Assembly: GCA_029204225.1 (NCBI GenBank)
Contig: CM055098.1
Location: 574,501-638,500, forward strand
Direction: 5' to 3'
Source of the DNA: Diphasiastrum complanatum
Lineage: Eukaryota; Streptophyta; Lycopodiopsida; Lycopodiales; Lycopodiaceae
Length of the DNA stretch: 64,000 bases
The notes under the pieces: model-generated
The model's input: only the letters and a program-made list of their open reading frames with translations
The model's database searches: none
What the model was told of the DNA's origin: nothing
Program-made: the position numbers and the translations under genes
Shown: one piece after another, positions 27,144 to 38,057 of the stretch
Layout of the letters: the number at the start of each line of letters is the position of its first letter
Numbering within the stretch: position 1 is the first letter of the stretch

Positions 27144-27797
27144 TTGGCGCCGTTCCATAGCTACATACACGCTCAACCAAGCCATATCTCAATCTCCTGT
27201 GTTGCGACACCATCGTCTGAGAGCTCCTACACATTCATTGACGAGCTCATCCCTTCGGTCTGGACCGAAGTCCTGCTCGTTTCTCAATCGGAGTCTTACG
27301 ATCCTCACCACGACGAGCTCCACAATCTCAACCAGAGCCGGACCACTACCTCATACCTCTCGACCGAACGAAACCGTCATATCTCAACTGAACCCTTCAG
27401 TCAAAAAAAAAAAAAAATTCACCCGGAGTGCTCAGTAAAAACTCGATCGGAGCACTGCCATCAATTCTCAACCAGAGTGCTCCGTAAAAAAACTCAACCC
27501 GAGTACTGCCATCACATCTCAACCGGAGTGTTCAGTCCAATCTCGACCGAAGCACTCTGCTCAGATCTCGACCGCAACACTTCTGTCAGCTCTCGACAGA
27601 AGCATTCCGCTCACATCTCAACCAAAGAACTCTCCTCCGATCTCGACCGGAACACTCTGCTCAGATATCGACCGGAGCACTTTTCTCAAATCTCAATTGG
27701 AGCACTCTGCTCACATCTCAACCGGAACACTGATGTAAAAGCTATCAAGTGCATATTCCTAGGATATGATGATCGCGTGAAGGGCTATAGATGTTGA
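27144..27797 (+). pseudogene. Open frame of minisatellite and copia integrase stub
   Basis: About 217 codons stay open from the primer-binding-site region. The middle is built from 25-bp repeats and gives a Ser/Thr/His/Arg-rich sequence. The last residues, KAIKCIFLGYDDRVKGYRC, match the conserved copia integrase C-terminal motif (KCxFLGY...KGYR). It probably arose by deletion between the leader and pol. There is no convincing ATG start, and no function can be assigned. Confidence 0.5.
27420..27739. repeat. 25-bp minisatellite
   Basis: At least eight units of ATCTCGACCGGAACACTCTGCTCAG type, nearly all exactly 25 bp (for example 27540-27564, 27640-27664 and 27690-27714). Less regular units extend upstream to about 27420. 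Units differ at several positions. Confidence 0.85.
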
Positions 27798-28415
27798 GCT
27801 AATAAAGAGGATCCTCCACGAATTCTTGAAGATCACTAAGCTCCTTGTTCATGGCAATGATCTTGAGTGATATTTCTATGAGCATGCTTGATTCCTTGCT
27901 TGTGAAATAACTAGATTTTTGTTTCTTGTTCTTGCTTAGTTGTGGATTAGCTTCAATTCTTGCTTGTGGAATCTTGTAGAAATCAGCATTCAAGTAAACT
28001 ATAGAGGCTAGAAATGTGGTGTAAATCTTGCATAGTCTTGACATTCTAGTTCTTGATGTTCTTGGATAATTTAGGCATCAAGTAATGTATGTTTCTTGAT
28101 TCTTAGATTGTTAAATGCCGTTAGGAATCTTGTTTCTTGTTTCTTGAATCTGGTTTTGGTTTCAGTAGCTATTCTAGTTCTTGATTGTTCTTTGATTCAA
28201 TAGTTAGTAGTAGGATTGCTCTCTATGCTGAATGCTGATCTGTTTGAGCTGTAGATGGTTGCATGGCTAGTATATGCATGTAGCTGAGTATCGGATTTGA
28301 GTTACCCACTGACAGGCTGGGAAATACGTTATGCATTCTTGAATATTGCTTCTGCTCTGTAAACGTTCTAATAAGAAGAATAATTACAAAGAACCATAAT
28401 GACAGAGGTAATCCT
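27796..28415 (+). repeat. Direct repeat copy 2 (LTR part)
   Basis: Second copy of the repeat at 26463-27080. It joins the integrase-like stub on the left without a polypurine tract and runs into copia LTR sequence at about 28416 on the right. Both borders are therefore breakpoints, not true LTR ends. Confidence 0.85.
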
Positions 28416-28991
28416 AATGTGAGAATGTCCTAATGTGTGAAATTGATCTCCTAAGCTTGGCTCATGCACTATAGATCACCTACTTATTGAAATCCAAGAT
28501 CAATGACAAGATCTAAGGCAAAAAGACCATTCTACATGCATTCATTCATTACCAAAAGGTGTTTCACACATGTGGAAGACTTAATGAAATAAACTAAGTC
28601 CCAACAAGCTCCTCTCCTCGGGTAGAGAGAGAAAATACCACTTTTGGGCTCATCTAGAGAGATAAAACAATACAAGCAAAATTGACAAATTTTCAAATTG
28701 ACTAAAAAACTCATATATCTCTCGTACATGAGAATAAAATTACATATAAAAACTTGTGGAGATCCATACTTGATTCTTATTGGACTCCTTAAACATAGCC
28801 TCTCTAATCCTATTGGATGTGTAATGCAACATCCTTCACTTTTGATTGGACCCTTCCAACACATCTCTCTCTTATGATTGGACCCTTTGACTTTTGCCAC
28901 CACCTAGGGTGCATCACTCATCAAACCTAAACTTGACATGTGTAAGCAACCTAACTAGCTTGAGTTACATCACAATTGAATTTTGACCTAA

Positions 28992-29435
28992 TCATGACAA
29001 AACATGTGTACTTGACCATTTGACCTCTAAAGCCAAAATTGGCCCTATCAAAGTTCTACACCAAGATGCTTGATACAAAATCTTTATGATACCCCTAAAG
29101 TCAACATTATAAACTATTTCTAGGTATTTCATGTGGGAACATGTTTCACACATGTGAAATGTACTCACAAATATTAAACATAAAATTGCCAAGCTAGATT
29201 TTTGCCAATTTTTCACACTACCAACAATCACCTTGTTAGTAGAAGGAATGTAAACCTTGTAGGCTTTACCCACCTCACTATATCCAACAAATATACCTTT
29301 CCTTGAAGATGGATCCTCCTTGTTGACATAGCATGTGCATCCAAAAGTTTTAAGAAAGTTGACATTCAGCCTCCTCTTGAATAACATCCAAAAGGTGTCC
29401 TTCCATCCAAAATAGCACTCGGCCACCTGTTGCAC
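28992..29435 (-). pseudogene. Copia integrase C-terminus joined to LTR-side sequence
   Basis: The N-terminal half matches the copia integrase end (NVNFLKTFGCTCYVNKEDP, RKGIFVGYSEVGKAYKVYIP). After about residue 75 the frame enters unrelated sequence. This marks the deletion breakpoint where RT/RNase H should begin. Confidence 0.65.
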
Positions 29436-30004
29436 AAGAAATTAGCACACAACAAAGCTTGATCCCAAAATGGCTTATCAAGGTTAGCACTTAATCTCAT
29501 GGCTTTGGCATTTTCACATAAAGTCCTATTCTTCCTCTTGGCCACTCCATTTTGTTGTGGGGTCCTTGGTGTTGTATACTCCCTCTTGATCTCATGCTCA
29601 TCACGACAGGCCTTGAACTTGGTAGATATGTACTCTCCACTATTGTCACTTCTCAAGCACTTGATCCTTGTAAAAAATTGGCTCTCCCTTACATTCTTGA
29701 ACTTGACAAAGACATCATACACTTCATCTTTGCTCTTTAGTAGATAGATCCAACAAAATCTACTAAAATCATCATTGAAAGTTACATACATCATAGCTCC
29801 ACTATTGTTAATTGTAGTAATTACATGAATATCCAAATTTACAATTTGAAAAGACTTTGTAGATCTAGTATAAGGTAGTCTATGTGACTTTGACAAAGCA
29901 CAAGACTCACAAACATGATTGATACTTTTTAAGGAACTTGGGAGACCTATCACAGCTTGCTTTCTAGCCATTATTTCCAATGACTTAAAGTTGAGGTGCC
30001 CCAT
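29366..30004 (-). pseudogene. Copia integrase
   Basis: Zinc-binding part GHLNFKSLEIMARKQ ... CESCALSK, then the catalytic core with the first Asp in YVTFNDDFSRFCWIYL and the second in CLRSDNSGEYIS. The third catalytic residue is lost: the family motif QQNGVAERKNR reads QQNGVAKRKNR here, Glu to Lys. It lies between the protease and the deletion breakpoint of the same element. The frame is long, but the enzyme should be inactive. Confidence 0.8.
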
Positions 30005-30143
30005 CCTTTTATGCCAAACTTCTTGAATAGGTATTTTCTCTTTTGCAACACATCCAACTTGTTAGCAATAACACAAGCATCTAGTTTGAATCACAACTTT
30101 CATTGCCTTTTACCTTTTGCAATCAAGATATCCTTCTTTTTGA

Positions 30144-30470
30144 TCATACAAGCATCTCCATTAAACTCAACTTTGAGGCCTTCACTCTTAGCAAATGACT
30201 CACACTAAGTAATTTCTTGGTAATAGATGGAATGAACAAAACATCTTTCAAATGAACATTCTTATTTGTAGAGAGAGAAATATGAATTGTGCCAATTCCT
30301 TTGATTGCACACTCACCATCATTGGCCGTGTAGATTACCCTCTTGTCATCTCCATATGCCACTAAAGAGCTCAAATACTCTTTGTGAAAAGTCATGTGTG
30401 AACTTGCTCCACTATCAATCCACCATGGATCTAGATCTCCATCATTAGCAAGCATACATGAAGACATCAA
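30144..30470 (-). pseudogene. Copia aspartic protease region
   Basis: Contains WWIDSGASSHMTFHKEYLSS, the DSGAS catalytic motif of copia protease. It is followed by VIYTANDGECAIKGIGTIHI and LKDVLFIPSITKKLLSV, the flap/strand region. It processes the polyprotein in intact copies. The frame breaks before integrase. Confidence 0.8.
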
Positions 30471-30479
30471 AAAAGCATC

Positions 30480-31018
30480 ATCATTTGCATTTTGAATATC
30501 TAAACCATCCTCATCAAGAGTAACATTACCTTGTTTGTCTCCTTGATCTCTCTTCTTCTTGTAGCACTCACTTGCAAAGTGTCCTTTGATGCCACAATAG
30601 AAGCACTTGAGCTTGATCTATCTTTCTTTTTGTCATTTGAAGATCTTGCCCTTTAGACCACTTACTTTTGCTTTTGTCTTTGAAAAGATTTGCCTTCTTA
30701 GGGTCAACACTCTAGAAGTAGACTTGGACTCATAAAGCTTCTCAAAGTTTCCCAAGCCTTACTTGATAAAGTACACTTACCAACTTTCTTGAGAAGTTCA
30801 TTGGTAACATTAATCTTTATCATATGTAGAGCTCTTTTGGCCCTCTTGTCATACCTTAGTTGATCTTGTTGTGTTGCTGGCATTTCTTCCAAACCCACAA
30901 CAATATCCAAAACATCATTAATTTCAAGAAGTGATTCCATCTTCACTTTCCACAATGAATAGTTATTTGAGGTAAGCTTATCATTGCCCTCCAATGTATA
31001 TCCAATTGATCTAGCCAT
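30480..31018 (-). pseudogene. Copia gag with zinc knuckle
   Basis: ATG at 31018 opens MARSIGYTLEGNDKLTSNNY, LWKVKMESLLE and RAKRALHMIKINVTNELL, the copia gag (UBN2-type) pattern. A CCHC knuckle CFYCGIKGHFASEC is readable at about 30560-30605 after a frame change. The part between is deleted or shifted. Upstream 31019-31560 is leader-like and holds no gene. Confidence 0.7.
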
Positions 31019-31744
31019 GTAGCAATGACCTGATCTTCTCTTTCAACTTGTTTCAATGCACAAAGAACTCCTTTGAACAACAACAAATGTTTTCAAAAGG
31101 AAATCACAAAGATATGATACCTCTCAATTCTCTTCTAGCACTTATACCAAGCAAATTAACACATAGAATTGTGAATCTTGATCAACCTAAGATCTATCCT
31201 CAATCTAATGACTCTTGCCATTTCCTAAGATTGAAACACACTCAAATGAAGTTTAGTAATCTCACAATCTAGAGATCCAATCAAAATTAGGGTTTTGAAA
31301 AATTCACAAAAAAATAATTATTTCAATTTCTACATGCAATTGCCTAAAACTTGATATGCAATTTTATATGCACCACTTAGGATTTTCCAATGCTCTAAAA
31401 ATCGGCCAAATCTAGTAATTATGATGTGAAATCGAAATTGATTAAGAATATAACCCTATTTAGAGTTTTGATCTACAAAAGATCCAATCTACATCGATTT
31501 TGGTGTAGAATCCAATCTAGCATGCTCTAGCATTGATATCTTTTCCAAATCATTGATAGATGTGATTGCTTCCTTCATAACCTGAAACACAAGATTTCAG
31601 ATCAATTAAGATCCAAATCTACAAAATGATCTTGGGTTAGAAAGACAACATATCACCAATCTTACAAAATATTAAAAAATCGACATTTACACTATGAATG
31701 AGATGCAAACTCTAATAGATCTTGATCAAACATGAACCAAAACA

Positions 31745-32577
31745 TAAAATAAAGTTGTTGTCCATACAAAAACAGTAAGCTACTATATTTCACACGTGTG
31801 GATCTAAAAATAGCATTTAATGAACATTCTACACACAAAATTGTAAGATATCACAAGTATAGTGCACCAATGGATAATAGAACCCAAGAGAACCATGTAT
31901 AAGCATGAATGAGACAAGAGAGAGAGAAAGACTCATCTGCTCGCGAGTTACATCCTTTTATAGTAGGTCCAAATCTAAGTTCAAACTTTGGTTTCTCTTC
32001 ATAATAAAAAAACCCTACTATTATTGTGACTAGATTCAATGTCTCTACTACTCAGATTGAATCTCTCCAAAAATCGTGTTCTACACTTTTCCACACTTTC
32101 CAAAAGTGTTTATTCAAATGCTTTTAGACTAATATAACTTTAAAAAGTCAAACTCTAAGTCTAATATGAAATTGGCCTCAATTGCCATATAAACAAATGT
32201 AACAAATTTGACTAAACTAGTTGAAATCTCTCACACTGTTGAGCTGCCGAATGTTCGAGTCGACTATTGGAGATAGACATATGCCTTGTTGATGAAGTTG
32301 AATTGTCGATGTCGGATGTCCGCCAAATAGTCAGTGTCAGATGAGTACTTGATGTGTCCGACGAATAGTCGAGGTAGGCCGAACTATCGAAGGGTGGCCG
32401 AATAGTCGGTGTCGGCTGGGTTGTCAAAACATTGTCACCGATTCCTTTGTATTTTTGCAAACTGTTAGAAAACGAGTGTATTTCTACAAAGTGTGCAACT
32501 GTACAAGTATTTACAACAATTAATGAATGGATCTAGATTAGTGATGAAATAAGAGATGGAGAGGATAGAAATCCAAC
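31745..32577 (-). mobile_element. 3' LTR of a second minus-strand copia element
   Basis: Starts TGTTGGATTTC at 32577 after the polypurine tract AAGGAGAGG on the minus strand. Positions 31775-32030 match the LTR at 24955-25210 closely; the remaining part has diverged. Confidence 0.7.
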
Positions 32578-32590
32578 ACCTCTCCTTAAT

Positions 32591-33541
32591 ACTGCAGTCG
32601 TCATAAAATGCGCACAAAAGTGTGCATTTCATGCACTTATTCAAAAAATCATATCTCATATATTATGATGAATTACATCAAATCCTTTCACATGTGTGTT
32701 TTTCATATATACATTTACTGATTAGAAAGTTTGAGACCTTCATTTTGAGCAACTTATATGTAAGATATGATGTGTCAAACATGTGGGGGTACTGATGAAA
32801 CTTTGATACTTTCATATATGGGACTACATTGTTGTGAATTTTACATTCAATTTTTAGCTTGTCTACTCTCAAAAATCCTATATGATTATAGGAACATGTC
32901 TATTAAAAAAAAATTGAATTTGAAAATCTATAGAGATAGATACGTGCATTCAAAGTTACCCTTAAATGTTGATAAAAGTCACCAAAACTGGAAATATTAT
33001 ATATGAGTGTATAATACCATAATTTTAACAATATTCTTTTTGGTTTGTCTACTTTAAAATGTATTATATGGCCATAGAAACATGTCTCTCAATATTTTTT
33101 TCAATTTGGAGTTATGTAGAGATAGATATGTGCATCTAAAGTTACCCATATCAAGTGTTGAAATGTATTGAAAATTATTGAAATGTTCTACAAAGTTTTG
33201 GCTCTTTTGGAGGTGCTTTTAACAACTCTTTCTTTGGCTATCTACTTTCAAAAATCTTTTATGACCATAGAATCATGTCTGTAAAATTGTTTTTTTACCC
33301 ATGTGAATTGTTGAAAAGTGCTGAAAATTGAAGTCTTTTGGGGCCAAATTGCCATCAATTGAGAGAATTTTTTTTCAAGTCTTCCAATAACACAATGAAG
33401 AGTCAAGTCTAGTTTCACATACAATTGAAAGATTTAAATTTCAATCATTTGGTGGCATGTTATGTCTCGTCAAGTGACCAAGGGTTTTATGCACACTTTT
33501 GTACGCACACGCACAAGAATGTGTTGAAAACAACTCTAATG
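32591..33541. mobile_element. 951-bp insertion with TTAAT target duplication
   Basis: TTAAT occurs at 32586-32590 and 33542-33546. Removing the block restores RNase H stop, polypurine tract and LTR in the order seen in the sister copy at 25517-25545, which defines the insertion exactly. The two ends share a diverged inverted word GCG(C/T)ACAAAAGTGTGCAT, offset from the tips. No protein is encoded. The superfamily is unclear. Confidence 0.7.
32860..33300. repeat. Tandem repeat of about 185-195 bp inside the insertion
   Basis: Three diverged copies start near 32860, 33044 and 33238. Each has a CTACT(C/T)T..AAAAT word, then AT.ATAG.A.CATGTCT and, in the first two, GTAGAGATAGATA.GTGCAT..AAAGTTACCC. 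Confidence 0.6.
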
Positions 33542-34071
33542 TTAATCTGGATCCTTGAATGTCTTGATTTGGAGATTCAAGATAACACAAAAATTCTTGT
33601 GTGTTTTCTGATTTAATCCTTTTGTAAATATATCAGCTGCCATGTACTGGGTTCTGCAAAAGTTCAGACTTACATCCTTGTTGAGTAGTTTGCTCATGAT
33701 GTAGTGGTATTTAATCTCGATGTGCTTGTTCCTAGAGTGAAATCTAGGATTGATCGATAATGCAATAGCACTCTGATTGTCGCACTGAATAATTGTTGGA
33801 GCATATTGTTCGAGACCAATATCAAACAATAAATTTCTCAACCAAAATGCCTCTTTGGTAGCTTTAGAGGCTACAATGTATTCTGATTCTATAGATAACA
33901 CTGCAATGGAGGTTTGTTTTCGACTATTTCATGATATGGGAACATTATTGAACATGAAGACAAGTCTAAAAGTCGATCTTCTGGTGTCAATATCATAGCC
34001 CGTACATATCTGATTACTCTTAAAAGAGCTTTCCAGTGGATCATACCGGGGTTGGCCATGTATTGGATCAA
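33542..34071 (-). pseudogene. Copia RNase H domain
   Basis: Reads QYMANPGMIHWKALLRVIRYV, DIDTRRSTF, VLSIESEYIVASKATKEAFW, CDNQSAIALSINPRFHSRNK and MAADIFTKGL, ending DPD and TAA. There is at least one frameshift near 34040. An in-frame TGA near 33930 replaces the Trp of the conserved PISW motif. It belongs with the LTR at 31745-32577; the insert 32591-33541 separates them. Confidence 0.8.
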
Positions 34072-34089
34072 GGAGCTGATGGCGTTGAT

Positions 34090-34462
34090 CGGGAAAGGTA
34101 GAGATAGCTATCATCCCATCGAGTAAATTTCCATGATGTCTACGCAATGCACAAGTTGAGTCATGAATTTTGGATGCCTCCGTATAATGCATTGTATTCG
34201 AACAAGACAGAACAAAATGACGTTCTTCTCCATTAGAACCCCATGTCATGAATTCAACCCTTTCAATCAGCATGGTTTCAAGCATTAAAATTGCCCGCAT
34301 CACACTTATAGTTTCAACATCCTCCATCGAAAATCTAGGCTCACCAACCAATACTTTGGAGACAATGACAAAGACTTTCATGTACTGTCCGCTGGAACTA
34401 GGCTTTTGAACAATTTTCCATGCCTTTGTAAAGAAAATTGGATTTGCATCACCAACGAGCAT
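34090..34462 (-). other. Unrecognised open frame fused upstream of copia RNase H
   Basis: The minus frame is open from 34462 for about 120 codons (VGDANPIFFTKAWKIVQKPS ... RRHHGNLLDGMIAISTFPD) and then merges with the copia frame. These residues do not look like copia RT, which should be here. It may be a captured host fragment or a junction of two insertions. No domain was recognised. Confidence 0.3.
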
Positions 34463-34539
34463 GAGGACAGTCTCTTCTACTGCCTAGAAAGCCTACAAAC
34501 GCTCATCATATAAACAACATTCGTATGAGAAGACAAAAA

Positions 34540-34596
34540 CATAAAGTTTTTAATATATATATTATATATATGAAAGTATATATATGATTTTATGAC

Positions 34597-34651
<55 letters not shown>

Positions 34652-34660
34652 GAATATATA
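34540..34660. repeat. (TA)n microsatellite
   Basis: Near-perfect TA dinucleotides from 34599 to 34650 with shorter interrupted TA stretches on both sides. Confidence 0.95.
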
Positions 34661-34766
34661 ACCATATATTATCCCATATGCGATTAAGATTTTTAAATTA
34701 GAATTTTTTTTTAAAACCACTATGTCTTGTTAAATTAAATTTTCTAAATTTAAGAAAAGGTTAAAT

Positions 34767-34873
34767 CTCCCCCCCACCCACCGCGTCGAGTGGGCTAGGG
34801 GGAGAGGAATGTAAATTTTTTTTTATTAGACCCCCCCCGCTTGCCCACCTGCCGCGGCGGGTGGGCGGGGGGA
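34767..34873. repeat. Two consecutive GC-rich hairpins
   Basis: Hairpin 1 at 34767-34805 pairs TCTCCCCC..CACCCA with TGGGCTAGGGGGAGA. Hairpin 2 at 34831-34872 pairs CCCCCCCGC..GCCCACCTGCCG with CGGCGGGTGGGCGGGGGG. Both sit in very AT-rich flanks, upstream of the gypsy coding region. Confidence 0.7.
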
Positions 34874-35040
34874 AATTCAATTAAAAGTTCCTATTTCAAA
34901 TTTCTAGCCCCCCAACACCCGCCGTTTTTTTTTTAAATTTTTCCCTCCAGCTGCAGAATTTTTTGTTGCAAATTTTTTTCGATGCCTTCGTGAAAATTTT
35001 GCTATGGCAACCTTTGCAAAAATTTTGCACGCGATAAGGT

Positions 35041-36123
35041 GGAAGAAATTACGGCTGCTACGGATGCGGCGAAGGACACAGAATTGAAAAATGTCCCTAC
35101 AAGGGACAATATACATCCTGCGGTTATGGACACTATTTCAAGAATTGTCCATTTAAACCTGGAACCAGTGCACCTCTTAACTTCAATGCAATACAACAAC
35201 CAGTAGTTCCAGCAGGGATGCCATCGGAAGGACGACAATTCCACACTCTTATCTTAGCTATTACGCGAACACAAAAGAAGAAGAAAGTGGCTCCCTCACC
35301 ACCACCATCGGTCACTGACGACCAATCCTCAACTTCCGCGCCATATCCGAATGTGAGGGAAGAAAGAAGACAGTACCAAAAAATAAGACACTGGGTACAA
35401 AAAGCACAAGCGGAGGAAAAAGATCAAGAAATAGACAATCCCACAGAACCTCCAGTTGGCGTCGAACCGCAAGCGGGCTCACCACTGTGCACTGATCAGA
35501 ATGATCGGTTGCACCAACATGAACCACCTTTTCACATGGTGGAGCCCAAGGAACTACGCACTGAATGGCTCACACTTTTATTGTCAAGCCATGTTAGTTT
35601 ACCACTCGGAGAACTACTGCGGATTGCACCACAAGCGAAAAGCCTTCTAGCTGAATGGGCCAAAGCCGATGAGGAGCCAATAGCGTCTGAGCCCATATAC
35701 TGTACGAGCTATGAAGAAACAAGTAACGTCCTCCACATCGGAGCAGCATGGGTAAGTGAGGAACACAACATCACTTTACCAATCAAACACAAGAGATACG
35801 AGGTCGAGGCACCAATGGTAGATGGAGGATCGAATGTCAATTTGATCTCCACTACTTTGTATGAAAAATGGGATTTTCAAGGGTTGAAGCCAGCAAGATT
35901 CGCCATCAAGCTAGCAGATCAATCCTGTGTGAAACCAAAAGGTGTAGTTGCCGATATCCCCGTAAAGATAGCAGACATGCAGTTTGTGATTACTTTTGTA
36001 GTCATGGATATACCCGAATCTCCATCTGCATACCGTGTTTTACTGGGAAGACCATGGTTGAGGACTGCGCAAGTAGTACACAACTGGGGTATGAGAAAAC
36101 TCACCTTCGAAAACAGAGAATAG
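35041..36123 (+). pseudogene. Gypsy gag zinc knuckles and aspartic protease
   Basis: A CCHC knuckle CYGCGEGHRIEKC begins at about 35058. A second follows as SCGYGHYFKNC, with its first Cys replaced. The protease domain has VDGGSNVNLIS (residues about 205-215 of the frame starting 35218; the usual D-T/S-G core reads DGG) and VLLGRPWLRTAQVVHNW. The 301-codon frame ends at a TAG at 36121. It continues as a polyprotein toward RT in a changed frame. Confidence 0.75.
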
Positions 36124-36339
36124 GCTGTAAAGGTTGATCCAACTACATGGGCGGTGAAACCTATTGCACCCAAAGCTGATGACGGATCATCTATGACAGG
36201 ATTGATCGCCCAAGGCCAGCCAAGGGAGTCACTATGATTCAAAGACGGATGTCGTAAGATGGATGGATGCGTTAGCAACTATTGACTGCCGGACATGTCA
36301 ATATGAATCAGATTCGGAACCCAGTACATCTTCACCCAA

Positions 36340-37615
36340 GTGTTACACTATGGACACACCATCACATTTGGGGTGAATATGATACACGTAGCATTGTTGT
36401 CAGCGGAGCCTATTGAGAACCCAGTGGACGATGATCTAGTCCCTTGGAAACATGCTCTAACTTGTAATAAGGAGATTGAACTGACTGATGAACAGCTCCT
36501 ACACCACATGGACCCAAATCGTTATGGAACCAAGAAAGTACCAGCTCAACCACTGCAAAATTCTGCTATGGCGAAAATCTCAAGGATCGATCCACCCAAG
36601 CCACCTGTGAATAAGAAGAATCAGTTGAAGCAATGCTACAACTAGGTGATCCGATGGAGTAATCTACCCGAAGAAGCGATAGCTACAATGGATGTTGATA
36701 TTCGCAACCACGAGGCGAATGTCATGGCAGTCTCGATGAAAGATAACAAGGATGAACCCACCAAATGACAAAATGGGCAAAAAGAAGGTGTTAGACTCCT
36801 TGAAGTCAATAAAGATAGACTCATATACAATGTCATCTTCTACACAGGTGACAGAAAATCAAAAAATGACCAGTCGGGCTAAGATCAATATGCTGAAGAA
36901 GGAATCTTGACGAGCACCAGTTCACGAGATGCCTGAGACTTTCAAGAATTATACCTTGGACGACGTGGTAATCATGACGCCGCAAGCCCAGAGAGAACTT
37001 GATCAAAGTCAGGCACCAGCGGAACAAGTCTTTGAGGGACCTGCGCGAACACAGCCGATGAATCTTGCTGAGCCAGGTGAAGAAGAAAAGATAGTGCATG
37101 TGGGAGAGCAGTTAACACCCACACAGTTCAAGAGACTACGATCATTGTTGGTGGAGTATAAAGACTGTTTTGCCTGGAGTTATAGTTACCTGAAGGGCAT
37201 TCCACCAACAGTAGTCCAACACACCATACCCTTGGTGGACGGAGCAGTTTCCAAGGTAAGCCATTATTATCGCTGCAACCCGAATTATACTGAGCTAATC
37301 AAGCAAGAGTTGTAGAAGTTGATCGATGCAAATTTCATCTATGAAATCAAGCACACGGAATGGGTATCACCGATAGTTATAGTACCCAAGAAGAATGACA
37401 AAATGCGGATTTGTGTCAATCTGAAGGCGCTAAATGCAGTCACCAAAAAGGATCATTTTTCTCTACCATTTATGGAAAGTGTCCTTGACAGAGTAGCTGG
37501 CGTCGAAGCCTGCAATTTTCTAGATGGCTTCAGCGGCTACAACCAGGTGAAGATAGCCCCCCAGGACCAGCACAAGACAACATTAGAAAGCCCTAAAGGC
37601 TTTTCAGAAGCTTAA
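36340..37615 (+). pseudogene. Gypsy linker and reverse transcriptase with deleted palm
   Basis: After a linker the RT begins: LVEYKDCFAWSYSYLKGIP, then after a TAG at 37316, WVSPIVIVPKKNDKMRICVN, LNAVTKKDHFSLPFME and FLDGFSGYNQVKIAPQDQHK. At about 37585 the frame jumps to the start of the RNase H linker. The catalytic YxDD block and thumb are missing, which is a deletion of several hundred bases. Confidence 0.75.
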
Positions 37616-37622
37616 GGATGCA

Positions 37623-38057
37623 TTGGTTTCAGCACCAATATTATGCCCACCCAATTGGTCTATTGAGTTTCACGTGCATACGGACGCATCGAAGTATGCA
37701 GTTGGAGCAGTCTTAACCCAGCCAGGTGAACACAAAAAAGATTTTCCAATCCGATTTGCAAGCCGACAGCTCAGTGATACCAAAATGAATTATTCAACCA
37801 TAGAGCGGGAAGCACTGACAATGATCTATGCGGTTAAGAAATTTCGTAACTACCTGATGGCCACACATTTTGCTTTTTATACGGACCATCAACCCTTGCT
37901 CTATCTCGTTAACAAAACCTGCAACACCAGAAGAATCACCAGATGGCTACTTCTGTTGTTGGAGTTTGATTTAGTTCGCAAGGGAAAACAACACTACATG
38001 GCAGATCATGTGTCACAAATAAAGGGAAAGGAGATTGCAACCCCAACCCGACGATGA
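37623..38057 (+). pseudogene. Gypsy RNase H domain
   Basis: Reads FHVHTDASKYAVGAVLTQPG, FASRQLSDTKMNYSTIEREA, FAFYTDHQPLLYLVNK and YMADHVSQI. The catalytic DAS, Glu and TDH residues of the gypsy RNase H are all visible. The frame is open for 144 codons and overlaps the start of the integrase frame. Confidence 0.85.

Larger units (their letters stand above)
26195..28415 (+). mobile_element. Small non-autonomous LTR element (TRIM/LARD-like) with a truncated second LTR copy
   Basis: A 618-bp direct repeat (26463-27080 and 27796-28415, mostly identical) flanks a short interior. The first copy is probably part of an LTR of about 26195-27141, ending just before TTTGGCGCCGTTCC, a primer-binding-site-like motif at 27143. 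The interior (27144-27795) is one long frame with a minisatellite and ends in an integrase-like stub. The second copy lacks both LTR ends, so the right side was truncated or recombined. No complete retrotransposon enzyme is present. Confidence 0.6.
28430..31560 (-). mobile_element. Copia element with gag, protease and integrase but no RT/RNase H
   Basis: On the minus strand the order is gag (31018), zinc knuckle (about 30600), protease (30470), integrase (30004-29230), then LTR-like sequence (28990-28430). The RT and RNase H regions are absent, so a large internal deletion has occurred. A decayed primer-binding region may lie at about 31525-31545. The LTR-like part shares the GGGTAGAGAGAGAA word with 24480-24510 and 51130-51160. 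It cannot move by itself. Confidence 0.7.

Noticed and set aside
28532-28903. 123-codon minus frame
   Set aside because: It lies in copia LTR-like sequence and has no recognisable domain.
32678-33006. Short frames in the TTAAT-flanked insert
   Set aside because: They overlap on both strands and fall within diverged tandem repeats of about 190 bp.
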